Source: a virus. From it: a DNA stretch of 41,517 nucleotides. The stretch covers positions 1-41,517 of the IMG/VR virus record IMGVR_UViG_3300002835_007081; one strand, written 5' to 3'. The translations under genes were made by a program, and so were the position numbers. Positions 13,892-23,400 of the stretch are shown in pieces. Within the stretch, counting starts at the first letter, position 1. Each line of letters opens with the position of its first letter. Below the pieces are notes generated by a model. It saw nothing but the letters and a program-made list of their open reading frames with translations. It did no database searches and had not been told where the DNA came from.

Positions 13892-15919
13892 CTAGCCGCA
13901 TAGCCCTGCGGCTTCGTCCTTCTCAGCTTTGCTGATTGCGCGAAGCACGACTAGTTTCACAACCGGACGCACGAATAAGCCACCGAGGTTTCTCTTGGTG
14001 GCTTCTTCGTTTAGCCAGTCCAGAATTAGCTCAAGATTATCTCTACACCACTGAACGCCTTGGGAATCCATTATCCTCGCTCTTTGATTACAAGAGCAGT
14101 TTGGCGTTGCTTCGATGCCTATCTTTTTGAGCCATGCCTTAAGGTTGGTTCCACAACCACAAGGCTTGCCTTCCTTGTCGGTCTTGGGCCAAGGCTTCGT
14201 CTCATTTTCCGGGCGATCCTCAGGCACGCGAGAGAGTACGGTCATGCCGTACTGCTTGTCATTATGCTCGGCGACGAACCATTCTGGACTCGCAGCGATA
14301 AAACTCTTGATGGCCCACCAGAGTCCCTTGGTATCCCCTTCGCCGACCAGTCCGTAAGTTGCTGTGTCGTGAATCATGATCCGCTTGCGGATCTTCGGAG
14401 CATAGGTGGTTAGCTCTTGCAATAATCGCTCGCCTGTATGGCGGGTGTCAAGAAACAAGAAATCCCCCTCGGGGATTTCTCGAACCATCTCATCGTGGTT
14501 CGCCTTTGTCACAGTGTACGACAAAGGCCGACCGGCGTGATTTCGCACCAAATCTTGGAGAATCTGAATGAGCGAGTCATCCTCCTCTTGCCAAGAGAAC
14601 ACCTCGGCGACCTTTTGACAACTCTTGGAGCATTGCCCGTCTCCGCAAGTAGGCTTCGAGCATGTTTTACGCCCCATAGCTGCGAGCAAGAAAGCAGAGC
14701 TTTCTCGCCGTTCGGTGAGTTCGATAGCGGCATCGCACCCAATTGTCCAACGCATGAATGCGTTGATATGCTGGTCAAGATCCCGAGGGTTCTTGACTAG
14801 GAACTCTGCAACATCGCCTAGCGATGTTGCGGCGGTAGGTAGTAGCATTCCGAGGTTGGATTTGTAGAGCGCGTCTAAGGCTACGGGGGCGGCCTTATTT
14901 TGGACGAACGGAGTGAAGTTCTTGGGGTCGGAAGCAATCATGTCGTACTGAGCTTGTGGAACCCCAACTTCGTCTACGAAGTGCTTGCGGATAGGCTCAG
15001 TGTCCATCCCAAGTTCCTTGTACCCAAGCAGGTAGTTCCTGACCTTCCCTTCCATCGTCAGCGGGTACTTCGGCCCGCCGACTCTGCCGAATCGGTGGTT
15101 CCACTTGAGGAACGGAAGACAGATTGTCTTCCGGCCCGCCGCTCGGTACTTGCGGTGGATGTAGCATTCCTCGCCACCGAACATGCGGAAGTCGGGATTG
15201 AATCCTAGCCAATGCTCCTTCGACGAGCAGAAGAGTCCCAAGCCCTGCGCCGGGATCTCGAACGGCGGGTCGTTCGAGTCGAACCCGGCCACCTTGTAGC
15301 CTCGGCCCATCAATGCGTGTTCGTGGCCTGCAAATGGCACGTCCAGGACGTGCCATTCTCCGAGGCCCTCGGGATGGAGTTTACGAATCTGGAGTTTCCC
15401 ATCGGCGGTTTGCCCTGTCACCACAAGAACCCCGTCTGGATGCCACCAAGCCGTCGCCCAAGTGCCTTCCATCTGGTCGCGGAAGACGCACTCGAAGTGG
15501 GTCGAAACGAACGAGAGGCCGTCATATAAAAGAGGGCCGGTGAAAAGATTCTTTTGCATCTCTTCATCCGAATTGGTAAGGAATTCCCGTAAGCGGTGAA
15601 TTCCGTTCGCTTGGAGGAACACATGGGGATCCGTCACCATGACATACTGCCCTTCCGCTTCGCGGAAGAGTCGTTCGCGGGTCTGAGTCGTCCCTGACGA
15701 CTCCGTGTGGGCGATGTACCGAACTTTGTCCTTGGCCGATAGGCTCTGGACAAAGTTTCGGGTATGGGTTCCGTGTTCGCTGTCGGGGTTGTTGTCGAGG
15801 ACGATGAACTCGCAATCCCGAGCGGTGTCCTGGTACATTCGGTGCGCCTGCACCGAAAAGTACACGCCGTCGAAGTCATCGTAAGTCGCCATGGCGATGG
15901 TAAGGAAGGGCTTGGTCAT
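13892..15919 (-). CDS. GT2-type glycosyltransferase fused to a second domain and a Cys-rich C-terminal module
   Basis: 675 residues. The N-terminal part (about 1-300) is a GT-A glycosyltransferase: LTIAMATYDDFDGVY, FIVLDNN, and YVMVTDPHV, where D97/H99 stand in for the DxD metal site. A Cys-rich linker with CSKPTCGDGQCSKSC follows (about residues 415-430). The second domain (about 440-575) has FLFLDTRHTGERLLQEL and RIMIHDT, a pattern seen in class-I methyltransferase/CmcI-like hydroxylase folds (D...H then HD). The C-terminal module (587-640) has CGCG, NCSC and QWC cysteines with a WL helix, possibly zinc-binding. Likely it glycosylates a phage structural protein or surface sugar; the acceptor is unknown. 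A hairpin at 15944 separates it from the upstream fibre gene. Confidence 0.7.
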   Translation of the reverse strand: MTKPFLTIAMATYDDFDGVYFSVQAHRMYQDTARDCEFIVLDNNPDSEHGTHTRNFVQSLSAKDKVRYIAHTESSGTTQTRERLFREAEGQYVMVTDPHVFLQANGIHRLREFLTNSDEEMQKNLFTGPLLYDGLSFVSTHFECVFRDQMEGTWATAWWHPDGVLVVTGQTADGKLQIRKLHPEGLGEWHVLDVPFAGHEHALMGRGYKVAGFDSNDPPFEIPAQGLGLFCSSKEHWLGFNPDFRMFGGEECYIHRKYRAAGRKTICLPFLKWNHRFGRVGGPKYPLTMEGKVRNYLLGYKELGMDTEPIRKHFVDEVGVPQAQYDMIASDPKNFTPFVQNKAAPVALDALYKSNLGMLLPTAATSLGDVAEFLVKNPRDLDQHINAFMRWTIGCDAAIELTERRESSAFLLAAMGRKTCSKPTCGDGQCSKSCQKVAEVFSWQEEDDSLIQILQDLVRNHAGRPLSYTVTKANHDEMVREIPEGDFLFLDTRHTGERLLQELTTYAPKIRKRIMIHDTATYGLVGEGDTKGLWWAIKSFIAASPEWFVAEHNDKQYGMTVLSRVPEDRPENETKPWPKTDKEGKPCGCGTNLKAWLKKIGIEATPNCSCNQRARIMDSQGVQWCRDNLELILDWLNEEATKRNLGGLFVRPVVKLVVLRAISKAEKDEAAGLCG
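13895..13912. terminator. Hairpin at the convergent junction
   Basis: GCCGCA (13895-13900), loop TAGCCC, TGCGGC (13907-13912), just after the + strand operon end and inside the last codons of the converging - strand gene. There is no T-run, so a terminator role is only plausible from position. Confidence 0.3.
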
Positions 15920-15943
15920 TTATTTGTTCCCGCTGAAATGGAA

Positions 15944-15973
15944 AGAGACATCCTGATTCTACAGGATGTCTCT
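15944..15973 (-). terminator. 12-bp intergenic hairpin, probable - strand terminator/attenuator
   Basis: AGAGACATCCTG (15944-15955), loop ATTCTA, CAGGATGTCTCT (15962-15973), a perfect 12-bp stem in the 78-bp gap between two - strand genes. On the - strand it is followed by TTCCATTTC, a poor T-run, so read-through into the glycosyltransferase gene is likely. Confidence 0.5.
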
Positions 15974-15997
15974 AAGTCAGCAAAATTTGTGAGATAG

Positions 15998-18900
15998 TTA
16001 TGGGAACAACGGAGGTGATAAAGTCACCGACGTTGTGGGTGCAATTGTGGTCGTCGTCGTGGTCGGCCCACACGGGAAGGATGCCTGGGCACACGTCTCA
16101 TTTGCTACCCAATACCCGCTGGCCCGGTCGCACCAGGACTCAGTCTGGCCGCTGGCACAGAGCGAGTATTCAGTACCAAAACAACATCGCCCAAGCGGAA
16201 CAGGCGTGGTGGTCGTCGTAGTGCCGCACACATCTGCCGGAGAGCAAGAAGCACCTTGAGTCCATCCCAGAACTTGATATTGGGGGACGCTAGGGAAGTT
16301 GTAAAAATCACATTCTGCTTGAGTAAGACCTTCTGTACAAAAGATACCCCCCGACTCAACTGCTCTTAGGCAACACCTACCGGTCGGAGGCAATGTCGTT
16401 GTCGTGGTAGTAGTGAAAGATGGGCATGTAAACGAATCGCAGTTCTGGTTAGCATACCAGACACTAGCTAGCCGCAACGAACAGTCCGCCTGCGTCTCGG
16501 TGGCGCAGAAGGTGGAGCCGCCAGAAGGGTAGCAACATGCGCCGGTAGGTACAGGCGTAGTTGGACAATCCGCAGTTTCGCAAGTGCTTCCGGGGCCTTG
16601 GGGCGATCCATATCTGGCGATGCATTGTTGAGGGGTAAGCATCTCGCAAGCGGCATCGAGGAAGCAGCAAGCCTGAGGAGCGACTGTCGTGCCAGTCGTT
16701 GTGGACGTAGATGTCTGCGTGGTAGGAAGTACGGATCCGCAGGTGTACCTGCGGATCTCACAGTCGGACGCACTAAGAGTCGGCGGATATGCTGGACAGG
16801 GGCAAGTCGACGGGCATGGGTCGTCGATTTTAACCCAGCCGCCGATAAGATTGCCTCTGAATGTGCATTGCTTGTCGCAAGGCTGAGTTGTGCAACAAGC
16901 ACACGGTTCGATAGACCTAAACTGACAGCCAGTCTCTACCAAGTCGCAAATACTCGCAGGCGGCGTAGCTGGTGGGTAGCAACCACAACAACACGGATTA
17001 TCTTCTAGCACATTAGTACATCCCGGAGAGTACCCGCCGATGTTGGGCCAAGATCCGTGTGGCGGGCATTTACATCCAGAGACTCCGTTACGGACTGGGA
17101 AACACCCGTCGTTCATACCTACAGTTTTTTGCCATCTCAATGTAGATCCGTACCCGTCCTCATACACTGCGTACCACATGCAAGATCCTTCGCAAGACGT
17201 GCATAAATTGGACGGCGTTGTTCCTGGACGAACGCAACTCCCAGAAACGATAGTCCCGCATGGCGGCGATGTGGATGGGTACGACAACACACAGTTGCAT
17301 CCTGGTTGGCATGTGCTTACTGGCACATATCCGCGACCTGTGAGGTACTGAGATGAGCAAGATCCCGAGCAGGGAGCAAGCGTAGTCGATGTGGTGCTTG
17401 AACCGCAGTTGCATTCCTGGTTGTACGTTGTGTCATAACACACAAACTGACCAGGAGCCCCAGTAGTTGTTGGGCATGTTATGCCCACCATACTCGCACC
17501 GCCTGGGCGACAGACGGTTCGCACACAATCAGAGGCGGACACAGGGCAAAACGTAGGAGGCTCACATCCGCACGGGACAGGAGTAGTAGATGTTGTGGAC
17601 GTTGTGGACGTTGTGGACGTTGTTGTGGTGTTTTGGTTGATCGGCAGGTAGTCGTTCAGCGGTGACGACTCACACGTCTCGCAGGGAGGCCCAGGCACGC
17701 ATGGGGACTCAAATAGGTAAACACCTATCGGGGATTCTGTCACCCCGTTGACAAACACATCTTGATAGTATATGAACTTTGGCGGACTGGCTGACGGTCT
17801 AGTCCCAGCAGGGCAACTTTGGCATTGTATCCAATTACCAGCGAACTTTTCCCCATCCTCAAACAATAAAGCCTCTGAGCCGTATCGCCCTCCCCAGTAG
17901 AACACTTGATCAGCATAGCCAAAAGCCTTAAAGCCTGCATAGCCCGTGCTGAATTCAGAGTCGTCGAGCGCGCATGGAGAGGCCACGCATGGGGTGTCGT
18001 GTATCATCACCCACGAGGTAGGCCCAGGATCAAAAGCGGCAACGCTACCTACCTTTAGCAATGGTACTTGGCCTGTTGGGCAATCTTGGCAGATCGCCCA
18101 ACCACCGACGCCGCCTTTCCATATGGCGGCTCTGTACTCGCCGGGGATCGCGGGGACTACGGAGGCTGCCAATGAGCAAGCCTCTTCTCCCGGAGCCGGG
18201 GTAGTTGTGGTCGTGCTAGTAGTGCTGGTCGTCGTGGAGACTACGAGACACTGGCTAAGGACTTCGCCTTCCTCTAGAAAACATGGATCTCCAACCCCGT
18301 AGCATGAGCAAGGCTCCGTGCATGGGAAGTTGTACAGATCGCTTACGACCACATAACGCAGTGATGGCTGCCACGATTGGGGCCAGCTTGTAGTTGTCGT
18401 GGACGTGCTGCCAGACGGGCTGCCAGTGGTCGTAGTGACGGGCATGCATCGAAGCCTACAAGGCGTGTACGAACACGGCGCGGGGGTTGTGCTTGTTGTG
18501 GTGGTGCTTGAGGTGGTCGTACTCGTTGTGGTCGTGGTGGTCGTGCTTGAGGTGGTCGTATTGGAACACCCGCCTTGCGGGGGTTTCCAAACCAAACCGC
18601 CTAACCCAAACCCAGCAGTGAATATGCACTCACCTTGGCACACGGGTCTGGGCGATATGTCTGGGGGCTGTGTAGACGTAGTCGAGGAAGACGAGGCTAC
18701 CTCCTGCGGTCGCTCATTTGTCCAATAACCATTCTTATGCCTAAAGACTTGTACGAAGTCGGTAGTTGTTAAGGCATAATAGTTGTAGACCAGGACTTTC
18801 ACTGGCAGATCAATGCCGTCCAGAACTGGGATCAGCTTCTTCTGGGCTTCATCTAATTTGAACAGGCAGCACACGGCTTCGCCTGGAAACACCTCACCGT

Positions 18901-19090
18901 CTTCTCGGGTTGCGGCAGGTAGTCCTGTCTCACATGGCGGTAAAGCCCAGTACGCATCCGGTGCGGTTTGGAAGTTTCTGTTAGTCGGAGGGAGCATCGA
19001 CGGGGGTGGTGCGGATCGTACCGCCTCGACTAACCCCTTGACGACCTTCAGACCTTCTTTAGTTAGCGTGTAGAATTTATTTTGAGTCAT
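15998..19090 (-). CDS. Large Thr-rich, Cys-rich tail fibre/adhesin-like protein
   Basis: 1030 residues. An N-terminal region of about 120 residues (YTLTKEGLKVVKGLV...) is probably the tail-attachment part. After that, short Cys-rich modules of 40-80 residues are joined by linkers of Thr/Ser runs (TTTTTSTTTSS type), often ending in PAP or APC. Several C-terminal modules follow the pattern 'GACC....G..FC....TQADC...' familiar from planctomycete surface proteins. The linkers look like extended, possibly O-glycosylated spacers. It lies between tail-tip genes and a glycosyltransferase, which fits a receptor-binding fibre. Many cysteines imply disulphides, so the mature form is extracellular. No enzymatic domain seen. 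Confidence 0.7.
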   Translation of the reverse strand: MTQNKFYTLTKEGLKVVKGLVEAVRSAPPPSMLPPTNRNFQTAPDAYWALPPCETGLPAATREDGEVFPGEAVCCLFKLDEAQKKLIPVLDGIDLPVKVLVYNYYALTTTDFVQVFRHKNGYWTNERPQEVASSSSTTSTQPPDISPRPVCQGECIFTAGFGLGGLVWKPPQGGCSNTTTSSTTTTTTTSTTTSSTTTTSTTPAPCSYTPCRLRCMPVTTTTGSPSGSTSTTTTSWPQSWQPSLRYVVVSDLYNFPCTEPCSCYGVGDPCFLEEGEVLSQCLVVSTTTSTTSTTTTTPAPGEEACSLAASVVPAIPGEYRAAIWKGGVGGWAICQDCPTGQVPLLKVGSVAAFDPGPTSWVMIHDTPCVASPCALDDSEFSTGYAGFKAFGYADQVFYWGGRYGSEALLFEDGEKFAGNWIQCQSCPAGTRPSASPPKFIYYQDVFVNGVTESPIGVYLFESPCVPGPPCETCESSPLNDYLPINQNTTTTSTTSTTSTTSTTPVPCGCEPPTFCPVSASDCVRTVCRPGGASMVGITCPTTTGAPGQFVCYDTTYNQECNCGSSTTSTTLAPCSGSCSSQYLTGRGYVPVSTCQPGCNCVLSYPSTSPPCGTIVSGSCVRPGTTPSNLCTSCEGSCMWYAVYEDGYGSTLRWQKTVGMNDGCFPVRNGVSGCKCPPHGSWPNIGGYSPGCTNVLEDNPCCCGCYPPATPPASICDLVETGCQFRSIEPCACCTTQPCDKQCTFRGNLIGGWVKIDDPCPSTCPCPAYPPTLSASDCEIRRYTCGSVLPTTQTSTSTTTGTTVAPQACCFLDAACEMLTPQQCIARYGSPQGPGSTCETADCPTTPVPTGACCYPSGGSTFCATETQADCSLRLASVWYANQNCDSFTCPSFTTTTTTTLPPTGRCCLRAVESGGIFCTEGLTQAECDFYNFPSVPQYQVLGWTQGASCSPADVCGTTTTTTPVPLGRCCFGTEYSLCASGQTESWCDRASGYWVANETCAQASFPCGPTTTTTTIAPTTSVTLSPPLFP
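16734..16757. repeat. Perfect inverted repeat, 11-bp arms, 2-nt centre (intragenic)
   Basis: GATCCGCAGGT (16734-16744), GT, ACCTGCGGATC (16747-16757), inside the fibre gene. As a hairpin it would be 10 bp with a 4-nt loop. Confidence 0.95.
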
Positions 19091-19545
19091 AGGGGGAAGG
19101 CCGAGATATGCAAAATGGAGGTAGATCGTGTGGAAGACGCATACAGCTTCCCACTGAACTGTCCATACATCATCCGCTCTGGCCCTATTGTACCGACTAA
19201 TCCCGATTCGTTGTAAATTTCAATTACGTTCATCTTCTGCTGGCTTTCCAGCAATTCATTTTTCTGTTGCAGTTGCGGGACTTTGTGTCCCAGAAGCAGT
19301 TCGTAAGCCTCGCAAGACTCTGGGAGAATGATCTCCTTTTTCTCACCTGGGTTAATTTTGATATTTTGTTGCTGGGATGCGTATTTGGACGGAACTAATC
19401 GGTCGCACGCCCATCGAGCAACGGTCGTTTGCCCAGTCTCGAACTCAAGGTAATGGCCCTGGACAACCAGGGTAAACCTATCGTCGTTTATGGTTTTTGG
19501 AGTGCCTTGGGTGGTCAAAAATTGCTCTTCGTTTCTATGCGTCAT
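19087..19545 (-). CDS. Tail-tip associated protein, unknown
   Basis: 152 residues, largely beta-type N-terminus (DDRFTLVVQGHYLEFETGQTTVARW), a basic/Gln-rich middle (VPQLQQKNELLESQQKM) and a C-terminal strand region. It overlaps its neighbours by 4 bases on both sides, inside the tail block between the fibre and the probable distal-tail protein. No recognised family. Probably a structural or fibre-adaptor protein. Confidence 0.6.
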   Translation of the reverse strand: MTHRNEEQFLTTQGTPKTINDDRFTLVVQGHYLEFETGQTTVARWACDRLVPSKYASQQQNIKINPGEKKEIILPESCEAYELLLGHKVPQLQQKNELLESQQKMNVIEIYNESGLVGTIGPERMMYGQFSGKLYASSTRSTSILHISAFPL

Positions 19546-20453
19546 GGTATGAGTGTGGTTGGGATCCCGAGAAGTAGTAGATTGGCCTCTTTTGGAATTC
19601 TCAGCGTCTGGATGTAGACATCTTCTTCGTTATCCACAGCCTCCCCAGAGGAATTGAGGAAAACAACTTCCATGTTCTCTCCCTTGCTGTCCTTTGCAAT
19701 TACGAAGTCCTCTGCCTTGGTTCCAAGTGTCCCTTCCTTTTTAATCTTCATCCCCATTGCTGGCACTTTTTTATCGAAAGTTTCCAGATTGCATTCAAAG
19801 GTGTATGTGACTTTGTAGTAGTAGAAGCATGACCCATACAACACACGCTCCCATTTCGCATCCGTAAAGCGTACACACCTAGAAGGAAGACCCCAAAGGG
19901 GTGCGTCGTTGACTTTGTTTATGAGTAGCACATAAGTGCTGAGCGGCAGGACGCCGGTGTTAAAGCCGATTGTGACCGAAGGGTAGCTGATCTTGTCTTC
20001 AACTTCGGGGCCGGTGATCGGCTCAAAGTTCGGGTGTCGGAGAGGCATGCCGTCCTTGTCCACCTTCATTTCGCGACTGACGTGAACAAAGTCACCAGAA
20101 AGAGTGAACGGCTCAAGGAGCGGGTTGTCGATGGGCGGGAACATGCATCTCGACATCGGCTTGGTGGTGTACTTCGTACTGACCATCCAATCCAACGTAG
20201 GCTCGCCTTCCTCGACATCTCGGTGTACCGAGATGGAGAGTTCAGGCGTGCGAAACGCCCACGGATCGTAGTCATTGTCGATAGCATATGCAGTGCCTAG
20301 CGGGGGCAGTTGCGTATTGACCGCCGCCAAAACCATCTCCGGCCCATCGAGATACGAATTGGTTCGGAATTGCCATATGACATCGTAGGTTCTATGACCT
20401 TCTTCATCACGAGCCATGCTCTGGTTTTTTAGTCCGACTAGGTATGCTGTCAT
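19542..20453 (-). CDS. Probable distal tail/tail-tip structural protein
   Basis: 303 residues, immediately downstream of the tape measure gene, the usual position of the distal tail protein. The sequence is beta-rich (TYDVIWQFRTNSYLDGPEMVLAAV, RVLYGSCFYYYKVTYTFECN) with a C-terminal strand region. I see no signature that separates a Dit from a hub or fibre-base protein, so the role comes from synteny. It overlaps the next gene by 4 bases. Confidence 0.55.
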   Translation of the reverse strand: MTAYLVGLKNQSMARDEEGHRTYDVIWQFRTNSYLDGPEMVLAAVNTQLPPLGTAYAIDNDYDPWAFRTPELSISVHRDVEEGEPTLDWMVSTKYTTKPMSRCMFPPIDNPLLEPFTLSGDFVHVSREMKVDKDGMPLRHPNFEPITGPEVEDKISYPSVTIGFNTGVLPLSTYVLLINKVNDAPLWGLPSRCVRFTDAKWERVLYGSCFYYYKVTYTFECNLETFDKKVPAMGMKIKKEGTLGTKAEDFVIAKDSKGENMEVVFLNSSGEAVDNEEDVYIQTLRIPKEANLLLLGIPTTLIP

Positions 20454-20462
20454 AAAGATCTC

Positions 20463-23400
20463 CTAAAGGTCGAGTTCTGCGACTTCCATAGGTTTCTGCT
20501 GTGTGTTTTTCTCAATCCGCTGTAGGATTTGATTGGCTTTGTTCTGTGCTTGCAATTTCGGATCGGATGTCGCGGCCTTCATACCTCGCATTCTATCCAT
20601 GTACTCAGCCATCCTCTTTGTGTAGTCGCCGCTGTGGACAGACATAGCATCCTGTACTTTGTAGTCGCTTCCTTTTGTGCCCGTTTTTGTGCCTTTGGCA
20701 TCTGGTTGGATAGCAGCAAACATAGCCGCAGCATCCGTAGGTGCTTCGGGTATTGCCAACTCTGGGGGCTCAGGGGGCTTTTGAGCCTCGGGAACTTTGA
20801 GATTCAGATTCATTTCGGGGGATGAGAACTCGACTCCTTCGAGCCCCGTTTTGATTTTGCCTGTCTCTTCGTTTATGATCGTCTTAGCGGCTTCAAAAAA
20901 TCCGTCCTCGCGAGTCTTTGCAACGTCCCCCGAAAGGGTGTCCATAAAACTTGTGATCGCTTTGGTTCCTTTGCCCCATTCTGAAGGTGAGGTAATGAAT
21001 TTCCATACTCGTTTACCGGCATCCAGAATTCGCATGAACACGTCTTTCACGAAATCCATTGCGGCTGAGAAAGCATTTTTAATTGCTTTGGGCAAATAGT
21101 CTATTAACCATGTTCCGAAGGCAACGGTGAGTCGTAGCCCCATTCTCCACATGACTAGGATGTTTCCGGGGACAGCCATAAAGAACCCACCAAGGATTTT
21201 ACCTAAATCCGAAAACATCGAACGCCAGTTCTCATAAACATACTTGGCAATGATGCCTGCGTTCTCTGCGAAGTTGTAAAAGAAACCATAGGCGGCTTGT
21301 GCAAACCACTGCATAGTTTCCCAAATCTTGGTTATCGCCCCAGAAATTCCGCCTGCACCCTGCAATGCGTTCATCACAGCAAAAATACCAGCTACGACCA
21401 ATCCAATGCCGCCGACTATTAACGGGATCGGCCCTAAAAAAGACATCCAAGCGAATATTGAAACCAATCGAAATCCATTCATCATCCGCACGAGCAAACC
21501 TATAGCACCGCCAGTCCTAACCGCACCCATTAGTCCAGTAGCGGCATTTTGGAGCATCGCAAATGTGGACAGTGCGACTACGACTGCCAGTTGTCTGAAG
21601 TATTCGAGAAGGCCCACAGAACGGATGGTCTGGTAAGATAATGCCAAAAATCTCCCGACAGCAGAGTTTCGCAACATTGCTATCGTGTTGATCGCAAGAG
21701 CCCTTGCGTTGCCCAATATGCTAGTGGTGAAGTAGACCATGCCTCTATAGGCAGCCGCAATCGCCCTATCCATCATGAGCGTGACTGTATTGTATATCTG
21801 AGTCATAACAGTGACCATACGCAACGCACCGGCGAATACGACACCAGCATACTGGGCTACATATGCCATTGATTGAAACAATACAATGACAGGTGTCAAG
21901 ACTACTCGCAGTCCGTACAACACAGAAACAGCACTATGCAACCACCAACGAACACTGGCCACAGCCAATCCGAGCATGTGGAAGGCGGCTATAAAGGCTA
22001 CGACTTTGACAACAAAATCAACTATTCTTGCGGCGGCCTCTCGATTATTTTTTATCCAATCTTGGAGCATTTTGACATATACAATAGCAGTTTTTAGGGC
22101 ATCTTTAAGCCTAGCATCCAGCACATCCATGACAGACAGCTTCATCTCCAGAAACATCTCAGATAATCGACTAGTTAGACCGCCCACCTCTTTCGACATC
22201 CTGTTGAGAAGATCAGCGAAGTAGCCACCTTTAGAAGTCTCCACTTCTAGAGCCTTCGCGAAATGCTCAGATGTTACCAGACCTTGTTCTTTGGCTAGTG
22301 TGATTTCTTTGATCCGCTGTTTGAGTTCATCGTCAGTGAACCCAGGCTTCAGCGATGCTCTAGCCATCGTAACCAGCGGATTGAACCCATGCTCGGCTAG
22401 CTGATTTAAATCTTGTTGCATCAATTTGCCTTTGGTCATAATCTGAGAGAAGACCAAAGACAGTCGGCTTAGCCGCTCCTGACTACCACCGGCAACGACC
22501 CCTAGTCTTTTAATAGCATCGGTAGCCATATCGACAGCAACGCCGCGACCCATCATATTCTTAGTCTCCTCAGCGATGCCTGCCATGCTATATGGAGTCT
22601 GTTGAGCGTATTGCATCAAGTCCCCCATAACAGCGTTAGCCTTCGCAGCATCTCGCGTAAACACTTCGATACCTGCACTCGCCGCCTTGAAGTTGGCGTA
22701 TACGTCAAGCATGCCCTTGCCGGACTGCACGAGGCTACTCAACGCATTGGCATGCATATAGATATCAGCACGCGCGCCCATACCTCCCATGCCGCCACCG
22801 CCTACAGCGTTTCCGCCTCCCGCAGCGTTGCCGCCACCGCCACCGCCACCGCCACCGCCACCGCCACCGCCACCGCCGCCTACAGCGTTTCCGAATTGGT
22901 TTTGCATGTTATTGAGCATGTTGTTCACATGCCTAGTCATCTGTCTCGTGAATCTTGTGACCATCGGTTGGATGTTCACCGTATTAGTAGCTACTTGAAA
23001 GCTGTTTTGCATCATTTGTAAAACAGCTTGTAGCGTAGACTGCAAGATGACTCTAAGTCTAGCTCGCACCATGGGCACATACATGACGCGAGTAAGCATG
23101 GCGAGAGCGGCTGTGCTTATAGTATTCTGTGTGACCTGTAGGATGGTGTGCAGCACTACCTGTACGGCTTGTCTTATGGTGGCGTTTATTCGGCCGGAGC
23201 CCGCAGGCCGGATATTGTGGGCATTGACTACAAGTAACCGAATGTAGCGAAGCAGAGAGTGTTCGACCACATGGATAGCTTGACGAATCGTAGTGTTCAC
23301 ACGACCCGCTCCCGATGACCGGATATTGTGCGCGTTCACCACCATCAGCCGAATGTATCGAAGCACGCTGTGCAGCACGACATCGACAGCTTGTCGAATA

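Noticed and set aside
17581-18560. GT-rich direct repeats (GTTGTGGAC and similar) as regulatory iterons
   Set aside because: They are the codons of the Thr runs (ACN on the - strand) of the fibre gene.
14000-19000. Long + strand ORFs within the - strand block
   Set aside because: They lack SD sequences and domain patterns and overlap strong - strand genes throughout; they are shadows.
20216-20235. 9-bp inverted repeat as an operator
   Set aside because: It is inside a structural gene, has a 2-nt centre and is one of many similar repeats; there is no promoter nearby.
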